From Neoechinorhynchus agilis (lineage: Eukaryota > Acanthocephala): a stretch of 64,000 nucleotides of DNA. The notes under the pieces were generated by a model. That model searched no databases and was not told the origin of the DNA. It saw only the letters and a program-made list of their open reading frames with translations. Location of the stretch: the NCBI GenBank assembly GCA_051530055.1, contig CM121342.1:5952001-6016000 (forward strand), given 5' to 3'. Below are positions 11,177 through 22,249 of the stretch, piece after piece. Every line of letters starts with the position of its first letter. The first letter of the stretch is position 1. The translations under genes and the position numbers were made by a program.

Positions 11177-13880
11177 TCAAAGATTTTTAATTTTTAGTGC
11201 TAGCTCCATAAGATCATTCGGTAAATTAATCGGTTCGTGATCATTATTTTTTGATTTTGCTTTTCTAATAAAATTTTTAACATCTTGCGATTCAGCCGAG
11301 CCAACATCGTCGAGGACTGATTGATAATAATCAAGGTCGATATACAATTGATCTTTTATTGATTGAGCACGTCCGCCATCCATGATGTGACTACTTAGAC
11401 ATTTGTCTATCCACTCAAAGAGAAGCTGATTACATCTAATCACGACTTCATCTATCCAAATAGTTGATAAATCGTCTTCAGCGAATGATTTAATTAGTCT
11501 TAGAGCTGCCAATACATTGTAATTTCTGTTTTCGTCAATTGAATGAACGTTCGGCGGAGTAGAGAGAACAAATTGAGATATTGCGTTTACGCATTCAGAA
11601 GGCAACCGAGTAAATGAAGGAAGACTGGCTTGTGAAAGTATACTTTTTCGCGTGTAAGCATTTTCCGGTGAAGTCTGGCTGATTTTATGTTCGATAGGAA
11701 ATACGAGACACTGAATGGCGGATTGAAAAACAAAATTCGATACATGTTCAAGCGACAACGATATCGAGTCTACTAAAGTGCATGATACGTCCGGTAAGAT
11801 ATAATCGATGGAATCGTTGCTATCAGTGTGTAAACGAACCACAAACTCTTGAAGTTCAATGTCTTCTATCGGTATAAGAGATTTAGTTGAGACGTATTGT
11901 GTCTTGTAATCTCGGAGTTTAAAAATCAAATCGTGTTGGAATACAGAAAGAGTACCGATTGCTTTGAGCATCACAACTTTCTCATTAAAGCTTACCAAAC
12001 TACCGAGATTTTTTGAAAGATGATCTTTGAGGTCCTCCGTGATCATGGGTTCCAAGGTGCACATAAACGATTGGAACGTATTAACTAATGATTCGAAAAT
12101 TAATGAAGCGCCAAGACCAAACAGTTTTGGTTCGTATGATGCTAGGAGTGATCGTAATTTATAGACAAACTTGTCACATGCTTCTTCAAGCAATAAATGG
12201 CTATTAGACGGATCTCCATTAACGCATGGTGGAAGGCGTTTTATCTGAACGATTCGTAAAACGTTTACAGAAATTCCCAGGAAAAGTACGAACCAAAAAG
12301 TTATTGTGATACGGAATTAAAAATAGTAAAAAGTATCTACCTAATTACGAATAATGCCTATGATTTTTGCTTGTTTATAAAGATGATTAAAAAGAAAAAA
12401 GATAACCCGAAAATGAATTAATAGCGACAAACTCTAGAAAAATCTAGAAAACTCATTGTGTTGATTGAGCGTTTTACGGATCGATCTTTCAAACATTCGG
12501 TAGGCAAATTTTTTAAATTGGTATCTTTTAAACTTTCGCTGCACTTTTCAATTAAATTCTTGGCCAGCGATTCAAACTCTAGAGAGTGGGGCTCCACTTT
12601 TATGGCATAAATTCCCCTCAGCATAGCTTCAGTCGAAATATGCGCATCGGTGGCATCCAGAAAGTGATTGAGGGATTTACAATAGATGTCAAAACAGTCA
12701 TCTAGGGAGAAAATCTTCGAAAATTTGTTTTTAATCGATTTCCAGAGGACAAGGCATTGTTCTATAACATCGCGGTCATTCGTTTTCTGTAGAATATTAC
12801 GCATTTCATTGGAAACCTTTAATTTTTATCGACGATTACGAGCAAATAAATCGCACTTACCTTTAGAGAATCCACAATGACTTCTTTTAACTCTTCACGA
12901 ATCTCAAGTTCATCTACAGCGTCACCGACCGACTGATCGAAATTATTAGCATTTAAGAAATATTCGTTCCTGAACACATCGATGACTTTAGCTCGGATCC
13001 TATTCAGCCGCTCGTCTCGAATATCTTGACCCTCGATTTTGAGATCACGAAGATAATCCTTTCACTAACGAATAATCGGCAACACGAACAAATATACCTT
13101 ACCGATTTTTCTTTTAATCCTTCAGTTGCTCCGAAGAGATCAGATAGATTAAATCCACCGTCGACTAAGCGCTCAAAAATGTCCATTTGTTTGCTCCAAT
13201 CATTAATGCGCTGAAAAGAATAAAAGTCAAAATCAGAAACGAAGAAAAAATATAAATTCGTATCATTTTGGGGAAACTCCACCTGAGCAATACATTAAGT
13301 AAACAAATTTATCTCTTAAGATTACAAACCTTTAATGCATATTTGACAGATTGGACATTTGATTTGCAATAATCAAGAGTCTTAACTGAGGCTAAAAGCC
13401 TATCTAAACTTGAGCTCGTTTCACCCAGAAATTTATCCAATGTATGCCACGACTGCTTCCATTTCTTCAGATTAGAAATTGATCGATCCGCAATTTTTAA
13501 TAGACTAATTCAGGTTTTTGTTCATACAAATCTCTTTGTCTTAGATCTCACATTTCTTTATTGGTTTTGACAATTTCTGCATCTTTCTGAAATTCGGAAC
13601 CTAATTCATCAAATCGTTCCTCGAGCAAAGAAAGAGAATCTGTTGTAATTTTCTGAATTCTTATAAGCTAGGACTAGTAAAAGATAAAAATACTTCGGCT
13701 TTGTCATAATTCTGATTTTCGCGATACATTCGATTAAGACAATCAATGGGATCGAATTCGTCATCACTGTTTATAATTGCGAATACCTTGAGAACCGGAT
13801 AACTATTTTAAAGTTTGAGTTCCGGTTACCTTGGACAAATCAATCGATTCCGATGACAATTCACATTGATGAGACGACAT
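11177..13880 (-). CDS. COG7: COG7, conserved oligomeric Golgi complex subunit 7
   Basis: Subunit of the eight-protein COG tether that returns Golgi enzymes in retrograde vesicles. Multi-exon; the first exon (13880-13830, 17 codons) and the next two are joined by introns of 43 and 34 nt. Colinear matches to the family: 'FDPIDCLNRMY' near the N-terminus, the segment around 'RINDWSKQMDIFERLV', 'ERLNRIRAKVIDVF', and the C-terminal block 'TRLPSECVNAISQFVLSTPP' followed by 'IKDQLYIDLDYYQSVLDDVG' and 'LPNDLMELALKIKNL'. Mostly alpha-helical with no membrane segment. The start ATG at 13880 lies 5 nt after 'TTTTAG'. The largest exon covers about 11177-12250. The gene starts at the edge of a large tandem array. 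Confidence 0.87.
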
Positions 13881-14069
13881 AATTTCTAAAATTTAAGGAA
13901 ACGATCTTATCGATTGAAACAAAATGTCGACAATATCAAACCAAATGATAAATCCTTAATGAAAACAAGAAAATCGCGTATTAATGGTCGCCGAAATCTT
14001 ACAACAATAAAGATTTTACAATAAACACATCTTAATCTATAAACACATTTATCATCAACATTTCCACTC

Positions 14070-16700
14070 GAAAATTTACAATATCCGCGATTTGTTCAGT
14101 TTTCGTATTTGAACGTTTTCTTCCTTTATTTCGTTTATTTCGTATAGTTCTCTTTCTGGTTGCCGCACTCGCATTGAACGTAAATTCGATTAAAACAATT
14201 TGAAAGTGTCGTTGTTCTCTTTATAGGAGCTCAAAATAATCAGGGAATATTTAATTTTATGCTTTCTTTCTTGTACAAAAAGATACGAAAAAGGATAAAT
14301 TTACAATATCCGCGATTTGTTCAGTTTTCGAATTTGAACGTTTTCTTCGTTTATTTCGTTTATTTCGTATAGTTCTCTTTCTGGTTGCTGCACTCGCATT
14401 GAACGTAAATTCGACTAAAACAATTTGAAGTGTCGTTGTTTTCTTTATAGGAGCTTAAAATAATCCGGGAATATTTAATTTTATGCTTTCTTTCTTGTAC
14501 AAAAAGGTACGAAAGGGATAAATTTACAATATCCGCGATTTGTTCAGTTTTCGTATTTGAACGTTTTCTTCCTTTATTTCGTTTATTTCGTATAGTTCTC
14601 TTTCTGGTTGCCGCACTCGCATTGAACGTAAATTCGACTAAAACAATTTGAAGTGTCGTTGTTTTCTTTATAGGAGCTTAAAATAATCCTGGAATATTTA
14701 ATTTTATGCTTTCTTTCTTGTACAAAAAGATACGAAAAAGGATAAATTTACAATATCCGCGATTTGTTCAGTTTTCGCATTTGAACGTTTTCTTCCTTTA
14801 TTTCGTTTATTTCTTCTCTTTCTGGTTGCGCACTCGCATTGAACGTAAATTCGACTAAAACAATTTGAAGTGTCGTTGTTTTTTAAGAGCTAAAATAATC
14901 CGGAATATTTAATTTTATGCTTTCTTTCTTGTACAAAAGCGAAAAAGGATAAATTTACAATATCCGCGATTTGTTCAGTTTTCGTATTTGAACTTTCTTC
15001 GTTTTTTCGTTTATTTCGTATAGTTCTCTTTCTGGTTGCCGCACTCGCATTGAACGTAAATTCGACTAAAACAATTTGAAGTGTCGTTGTTTTATAGGAG
15101 CTTAAAATAATCCGAATATTTAATTTTATGCTTTCTTTCTTGTACAGTACGAAAAAGGATAAATTTACAATATCCGCGATTTGTTCAGTTTTCATTTGAA
15201 CGTTTTCTTCGTTTTTTTCGTTTATTTCGTATAGTTCTCTTTCTGGTTGCCGCACTCGCATTGAACGTAAATTCGACTAAAACAATTTGAAGTGTCGTTG
15301 TTTTCTTTATAGGAGCTTAAAATAATCCGGGAATATTTAATTTTATGCTTTCTTTCTTGTACAAAAAGGTACGAAAAGGGATAAATTTACAATATCCGCG
15401 ATTTGTTCAGTTTTCGCATTTGAACGTTTTCTTCCTTTATTTCGTATAGTTCTCTTTCTGGTTGCCGCACTCGCATTGAACGTAAATTCGACTAAAACAA
15501 TTTGAAGTGTCGTTGTTTTCTTTATAGCATCCGGGAATATTTAATTTTATGCTTTTCTGTACAAAAAGGGATAAATTTACAATATCCGCGATTTGTTCAG
15601 TTTTCGATTGAACGTTTTCTTCCTTTATTTCGTATAGTTCTCTTTCTGGCACTCGCATTGAACGTAAATAAAACAATTTGAAGTGTCGTTTTTTCTTGAG
15701 CTTAAAATAATCCGGGAATATTTAATTTTATGCTTTCTTTCTTGTACAAAAAGGTACGAAAGGATAAATTTACAATATCCGCGATTTGTTCAGTTTTCGC
15801 ATTTGAACGTTTTCTTCCTTTATTTCGTTTATTTCGTATAGTTCTCTTTCTGGTTGCCGCACTCGCATTGAACGTAAATTCGACTAAAACAATTTGAAGT
15901 GTCGTTGTTTTCTTTATAGGAGCTTAAAATAATCCGGGAATATTTAATTTTATGCTTTCTTTCTTGTACAAAAAGGTACGAAAAAGGATAAATTTACAAT
16001 ATCCGCGATTTGTTCAGTTTTCGCATTTGAACGTTTTCTTCGTTTATTTCGTTTATTTCGTATAGTTCTCTTTCTGGTTGCCGCACTCGCATTGAACGTA
16101 AATTCGACTAAAACAATTTGAAGTGTCGTTGTTTTCTTTATAGGAGCTTAAAATAATCCGGGAATATTTAATTTTATGCTTTCTTTCTTGTACAAAAAGG
16201 TACGAAAAGGGATAAATTTACAATATCCGCGATTTGTTCAGTTTTCGTATTTGAACGTTTTCTTCCTTTATTTCGTTTATTTCGTATAGTTCTCTTTCTG
16301 GTTGCCGCACTCGCATTGAACGTAAATTCGACTAAAACAATTTGAAGTGTCGTTGTTTTCTTTATAGGAGCTTAAAATAATCCGGGAATATTTAATTTTA
16401 TGCTTTCTTTCTTGTACAAAAAGGTACGAAAAAGGATAAATTTACAATATCCGCGATTTGTTCAGTTTTCGCATTTGAACGTTTTCTTCCTTTATTTCGT
16501 TTATTTCGTATAGTTCTCTTTCTGGTTGCTGCACTCGCATTGAACGTAAAATTCGACTAAAACAATTTGAAGTGTCGTTGTTTTCTTTATAGGAGCTTAA
16601 AATAATCCGGGAATATTTAATTTTATGCTTTCTTTCTTGTACAAAAAGGTACGAAAAAGGATAAATTTACAATATCCGCGATTGGTTCAGTTTTCGTATT
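14070..16700. repeat. About 224-bp tandem repeat, 13 copies
   Basis: 'caatatccgcgatttgttca' recurs at about 14080, 14303, 14526, 14750, 14956, 15167, 15388, 15579, 15771, 15996, 16220, 16444 and 16667. Outer copies are 222-226 bp and almost identical. Copies between about 14.80 and 15.78 kb are shortened to 190-212 bp by many scattered small deletions. Minus-strand frames through it are by-products. It lies upstream of COG7. Confidence 0.95.
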
Positions 16701-18080
16701 TGAATGTTTTGCTCATTGTAATGAAAATCGATAGTGGTGTCATGCGTCATTGTATGAAAAATCCTTAAGTTATTCACTCACACAAAAAATGCGTGCCCCG
16801 GTTTTTGATGGATATTTTTTTTGTCGTATAGAAGCTTTCTAAAAGTCATTGATACACGATTAATACAATCATTTTCTTCTTTTATTTCGTTTTCTCTTTC
16901 TTGTTGCCCGTAACGAACCGAATAATCGCGAATTTTAATCAACCCTTTCGACGTGCGATATTTTACACGACGATTCGCATCTTCGCGATTTATCTCATTT
17001 TATTATTTATTTTAATAAAATAATTCATCGTTGTCTTTATTCCGTCATGGGGTAAAATTGTGCACCACATACAATAAAAAGTCGTCGATTTATTAAGAGC
17101 GAGATGGCTTTCTCTTCAAGTCCAGCTCTGAAGTTTTTCTTGCTTGTTAATATCTGGACTCCCCAACTCCATTTGTAAACTTTTTATTATACTAAAAGTT
17201 AAATGAGGAGTTTATAGAGCCAGTCGCACATTTTGAACGGGCAAAATAGGAGAGGATAAAGAAGTTTTGCCATTGTTGATATTCCTTTTTCGATGTGAAG
17301 TAAAAATTTAGGAAAGAGTTTTTTATGTCTAGTTTTTATAGAAGGTTAACGTCGCAAAATAACTCAATGAGCAATATGAATAATTGGTAGAACTCTTCAT
17401 TGACACGCCTGCAAAATGCAAACTTTTTATCCACCTGCAACGAATATACGATTCCATGGTTCTCAACGGGTTTTATTCTTCAATGAGTAATAATGAAGAT
17501 TGAGGAGCGTGGAATATCTCGATGAACAAGAAATCACAGATTTTTGTTATTGCTTAAAATTCAATGGATAATATCGGAAAATTTATGGCGATTCTTGGTT
17601 TCGATCTTAGATTTGTAAACGCCACGAACCAGACTATGCGACCTCATGCTCTTTAAATTTATGAAATTTCAAATTGATTTTATCATCGCTTTTTGATCTT
17701 TATCTTTTACTGTGTTGGTTTTGTAAATGCAGTGAAATGAATACAATGACGATATGAAAAATTGACGATAAAATCTAGATCAACCCACAAAGAATTGCTC
17801 GATATTTAGAAGGCTATTTAAAGCGTCGTCATTAATTGACAGCATGTTGTAATTTTTATTTGGTCAAATAATTCGTTGCTGACTTTTATTTCCGTTATTC
17901 GGGAGGTCCACGATTATCTTCGGATTGGCATAGTCGAAGCAAAATCATCGATTTTTCAAAACCACTCGAGCCGGCAAATGCTCCGGCATTATACATCTCG
18001 GGTTTTCTTGGGTGAAAGGGCACTATTTAGATGAATCATAAGTCCCTAATTTCACTACTTTATGTATACTTACACAAGTT
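16701..18080. other. Gene-free stretch
   Basis: AT-rich sequence between the satellite array and the next exons. No frame or repeat found that I can support; it may hold upstream exons of the unrecognised gene that follows. Confidence 0.35.
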
Positions 18081-18855
18081 CTCTTTTTTTCAAGACTGTT
18101 TGTTCCACTTTATGACTCATTGTCGTACAAGAAGATCTTTGCGTATATCACAGAAGCTGGTACGCATTTCCTTACACGAAGTATGAAATCTCAAGCCAAA
18201 TACAACGAAACTAAAATGAACGGTCACAAGGATCCATTGGAATTAATGTTTAATCAAATATATCCCGAGGCGCCGAAATTCAGTCAGCAAATGGTCGAGT
18301 GAGTGTGCTTACCATTCGTATTAAGAAATTTTAAACGATATTTTTCCAGTGTTACGGCACAACAACAGATAGAAGAACCGATGACTCGCTTTGAGTCTGA
18401 TCAGTGAACTGAAGACCAGAATTGTTGCTAGCCTCACTTGTCCTGATCTTCAGAATATTTACAGTCTTTAGTTGGACAACAAGCCTTTTCGGATGAAATG
18501 GTGGACATTGATTTGGCCGCTCTCCAGTTGAATAATATCAAAGCAGACGGAAGCTCCTTCTTTAATCATCCACCTGGGATCAATGTGCGTCCCATTGGTA
18601 AAGGACGTGAGGATTATCGGTTAGATATTCAGCCAGAATTCGTTGAGCTTTCTGTTCTCGATGATCAATATGGAATTCACCCAAACGGATCACAGACATC
18701 GAACGGAAAACCGAATGGAATCAAGGCTCAACGTCATGAAGATTATAATCTTGAACAGGTTGATGCCAAGACGTTCATCGATGCTCAAACGACGCAGACA
18801 GAAGCAAGTGGATTCGAGGCTAAAAATCTGTATTCTAACGCAACATTTCAGGTAG
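18075..18855 (+). CDS. Exons of an unrecognised protein-coding gene
   Basis: Two or three plus-strand open stretches look like exons. The first (about 18075-18301) is entered from an acceptor-like 'TTTTTTTCAAG' and reads '..LFVPLYDSLSYKKIFAYI..'; it ends at a GTGAGT donor. Reading continues after 'TTTTTCCAG' near 18350. The next (about 18470-18855) reads '..QSLVGQQAFSDEMVDIDL..' and ends at 'CAG|GTAGGT'. The exon joins around 18.40-18.47 kb do not resolve cleanly, so a short exon or an error is likely. Composition is polar and Gln/Asn/Asp rich, with no membrane segment. I do not recognise the family. The downstream end is not found; an acceptor near 19370 could start a last exon. Confidence 0.45.
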
Positions 18856-18859
18856 GTAC

Positions 18860-19955
18860 ATGATAAAATAATTTAGAAGCATTAGCTAAATTGTGATACG
18901 ATGACACAGTTTTCAAGTCGTTTCCACGTATAGTTTAAATTCACACTTATCGAAAATTCTAACAGATTGCGAAAAAATCCGTGAAATCCAACAGGTACCT
19001 CCATTCGCACGCAAAATATTACTGACCGAGTCCTTGAACGAATAACGGGCCTAATTGAGTTGTTCGCGATCATAAATATAATTGCAAGGGGCAATCGTTT
19101 TAAATTGCCACGACTCACCGCGATTATTTTTTAAATTCCCGGAATATTGTCGAGCCCCGTATAATATCGATCCTCGTTTAGACTGATGACGAGTTGGGGG
19201 AAGCACAAATTCATGCCGTCCTACGAGAGGCAGGTCTCTTGGATGTACTCGGAAAGTTGGATAACGATGGTTTAGCGGAAGATTCTTGATTCGAAATCGC
19301 CTAAAAATAAAATATTTCTCATCATTGCAGGTTTTATACAAGCGCTTCTCTTAAAATTATATTTTATCCTACAGCCTTGTCCAGCAAACCCTCAAGTGTC
19401 CATCATTATTTTAAGAAGCTATAAAATTCGTAGCGAAAAATTTAGAGATAATAAAAGTAGATTTTGTTTTAGATCGTCGGTTTTTTAGTCGGTTAAAAAA
19501 CCACAATGATAAAAGTATTCGGTTTTTTCGTTGTCATTGTGACAATAATAAAAATGGGGATTGTTGAATTCACCATTGAAGAAAAATAGGATACTACGTT
19601 CACTTTTGTTACTACGCATTCCTAAAGCACGATTAAGAGCAAAATGTGATTCACAAACTCTTGTTTAAATCTACGAGAAAAGACGATGATTTGCACAAAG
19701 AAGTTTTGTAGCACAACAAAGGCGATCATCTTTGGCATTCTATAAATTTCTACTGTTTTAGACTAGTCAAAATTTATCAACTACTATCTTTTTTCAGCAG
19801 TCGGACAATGATCCATCCTTGTAAAAACGAAAAGACTTTAAAGACCCCATAATGCTTTTTTTCTATTGATGTGAATTAGCACTTTCGGCGGTCGGAGAAA
19901 CTTTGTTTTACATCAGAGAGGTGATGTTACCATTTAAACTCGGATGAAACGTTAA
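18860..19955. other. Intergenic or intronic stretch without a clear gene
   Basis: Short frames on both strands lack codon structure I can trust. A splice-acceptor-like 'tttatcctacag' at about 19370 is the only signal worth noting. Confidence 0.35.
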
Positions 19956-20159
19956 GAGTTTGTACATTCCTCCGGATCCTCAGATACCTCCCGGGGAGGC
20001 GGGGCTCATCAGTGAGTTTCCTCCCTTCATCGAGGTATTTCGTTCCCTTTGGTTGTGTGTCATTGGCAATCGTGGATTCGAACCCATTGACCCTGAAACA
20101 GGGATCCGAGGCACGAGTCCACTGGACCTCCTCGACACTACTACGGAATGTACAAACTC
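19956..20159 (-). mobile_element. tRNA-derived SINE-like element with terminal inverted repeats (copy 1)
   Basis: Reading the minus strand, a tRNA-like head contains a perfect pol III B box 'GGTTCGAATCC' (near 20070) and an A-box-like stretch 'GTCGAGGAGGTCCAGTGG' upstream of it, a Leu/Ser-type layout with a long variable arm. Both ends carry the same 15 bases as inverted repeats: 'gagtttgtacattcc' at 19956 and its complement ending at 20159. Related copies lie at 55995-56191 and 56369-56545. Confidence 0.7.
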
Positions 20160-20501
20160 AGCTGACGAAATCGGTTTGCTCAACCGCATCCCATAGCGCA
20201 TTAAATGCTCATGAAACTCGTACATACGACCAGTGTTTTTGCCGGCAAAGCGGAATTCTACTCTAGGGTCGAGTGCACAAGACTAGAGAGCGCTTGCTTC
20301 AAGGCATTTTACATATTTGAACTTACAATTGAAGAAAATCCATTAAATGGAAGGCTTCCATTTGTTTTTTAGTCTAAATTGAACTATAGAACTTGTAGAT
20401 TTAGTCTAATTTTGGTTTCTAGGATGAAATGGCAGACACGCGCATAATTCAATCGATCAGTGTCGATCGTAATAATTCCGTTTGAAGATTGAATTGTTGA
20501 T

Positions 20502-20692
20502 GTTTGTTTATGGCGGAAACTCTTAAATGAATTTATTAAATCGATTGTTTTCGGCATAATTTTATGCCTTTATCAAGGTTGTTTGATAGTGCTTGATTCG
20601 CACTGGACGTTCAACCTTGATAAAGGCACAAGATTGTGCCGAAAACAATCGGATTTAATAAATTAATTTAGAGTTTCCGCCAGAAACAAACG
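20502..20692. mobile_element. Foldback element (MITE-like), family 1 copy 1
   Basis: Two arms of about 80 bp (20502-20581 and 20612-20692) are inverted copies with a few mismatches around a 30-bp loop. Each arm contains the block 'gataaaggca...tgccgaaaacaatcg'. A shorter relative occurs at 26705-26826. No coding capacity. Confidence 0.88.
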
Positions 20693-20812
20693 TAATAATT
20701 TTTTTTCTGTCCCTTTTATTAATATGACAAACCGGAATCACTCTTTTGGTGATATCCATTTTACAGGCGTAGAAATTGACAATAATGGTGATATGCGGAA
20801 ATTTCATTGAAG

Positions 20813-21436
20813 ATGTCAAACCATTTCCGTTACAATAAGACTCAAACAGAAAGTGCGAATACATATCACAAAAACGGGCAACGCCGATATCCATTTTCGA
20901 TTGTATACACACCTATTCCCATCCTAAGGTTCATCCGTTTGATTGATCTAAAGCCATTTAAGTTCTCTCAAAAGCTGGTTGATTCCTCACTGTGGTCATG
21001 TTGGTGTTGGCGATAGCTGCGGCATTATATATGACTTTGTAGGATCTAAAACAATCAACGTAAGATTTTTCGATGGATTAGCGATTTCCCCATCAATGAG
21101 AAAAGGTCGATGACATGGCATTTGGCAGTCCAACTCTCTACTATAAATTGGAAAGCAATGGGGACTTTGCAGAAAAGTGGGACAGCAGTATAAAAAAATC
21201 AATGGATAAATTCAAAACTAAAAATGTCAGTATTCGTTTTCTCGGTCCCTTTTATAATCCTAAATCTCTAGCATTATATAATATTCTCGAATTGCTACTC
21301 GTTCGTCTCCGATATTTTGCGAAATTCAGGATTTGGATTCTGGACTTATAATCCCGTTTGTTTTGTCATGCGGATGTTTTCTGGGCGACGCTATGTTGGG
21401 TTGGTGGTTCAAGCCATTATCTTCGACATTTTTTAA
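20813..21436 (+). CDS. TMEM222: TMEM222 (DUF778), C-terminus replaced by LINE sequence
   Basis: Exons 20813-20928, 20975-21059, 21106-21225 and 21272 onward; all three introns are 46 nt with GT/AG ends and join in phase. Family blocks seen in order: 'RRYPFSIVYTPIPILSW', 'PHCGHVGVGDSCGIIYDFVG', 'DDMAFGSPTLYYKL', and after the third intron 'NCYSFVSDILRNSG', ending 'CFVMRMFSGRRYVGLVVQ'. Human TMEM222 then has about 25 more residues forming its last membrane helix. Here the frame runs into the 3' end of LINE copy B at 21413 and stops after seven LINE-encoded residues at 21434-21436. The function of TMEM222 is poorly known (a neuronal-disease gene in humans). The allele is probably impaired unless the last helix is dispensable. 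Confidence 0.85.
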
Positions 21437-22245
21437 ATCTAATCATTTAGATTTAAAGGATATTTAAAAACATGGGCACCGGTTATACTTATTGGACTGA
21501 CCATAGTCGTCACAATAATGGCACTGAAGATCAAAAAATGATTAAGTTATCATCGTTGTTAATGTTGCAAATACTTTTCGGCTCAACTCCTCTTTAAACT
21601 AAAGGTGTCTCCGAATGAACATTTTATCTTAAATTTGGACAGGAAAACTAAATGTAACTATTATGGCTAGGGGCACATTTTTTTAATTTTTACAATAATA
21701 AAGCACAAAACATGCAATCACCACCGTCCGCAAAATAGGAGCTTCCATCCTTCCCCGGCTGTCGGTATCACATTAGCAGTTCTGTTTCGTTGTACTGTGA
21801 GCGAGATATTTTGTCGAAGGAATACACCTGCTCGTGCGTCGCCGGTCGTTTCTCTCAAATTCTTCGAGAGATCCAGGAGCAGAGTGCCGAGCTGCCAAGC
21901 GCTCCATACGTCTCTACTCCAAATGGGGACAAAATAGTGGGCGCATTTGCCCTCCCGCCGGTAGACGACCGTCTAGTCGACAAAGATGGGCGGGTTCCAA
22001 GATGTTGGGAAAGTTCGCCGTTCTCAACGCCCGAGATATTGCGTTATTGATCTCAGAATGGCGTGAGAACTTTCCTCCTGACTTTAGGCAAACGAGACTG
22101 TGTCGCCCGAATGTATGTATGCAACGGTACTTTCCTACGTTGCACCGTAGGTGTAAGCCCGTCAAATAGAATTAGACTCCGCAAGGATCTAAAATACACG
22201 ACAGCAGTCCTGTTATGCGGGCAATTCGCGTCTCTTAAAAATCCG
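21413..22245 (-). mobile_element. LINE with restriction-like endonuclease, 3' fragment (copy B)
   Basis: Same 3' terminus and first 520 bp as copy A. Further upstream (minus strand) the translation shows 'PKVRRKVLTPF', 'ILEPAHLCRLDGRLP' and 'FLRQNISLTVQRNRTANV', matching the order Cys/His region, endonuclease lead-in and C-terminal tail of R2/NeSL/R4-type LINEs. The catalytic RPD...WD part is missing. Several stops and frame breaks. It is inserted into the last exon of TMEM222. Confidence 0.75.
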
Positions 22246-22249
22246 GTCA

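Noticed and set aside
11177-13880. Considered VPS53, COG4 or an exocyst subunit
   Set aside because: N-terminal FDPIDCLNRMY resembles several tether proteins, but the C-terminal third matches COG7 in order and spacing.
14070-16700. CRISPR-like array
   Set aside because: The whole unit repeats without unique spacers, and the context is an animal genome.
20060-20159. Functional tRNA gene
   Set aside because: B box is perfect, but the acceptor stem does not pair and the element has repeated family members with shared flanks, so it is a tRNA-derived repeat.
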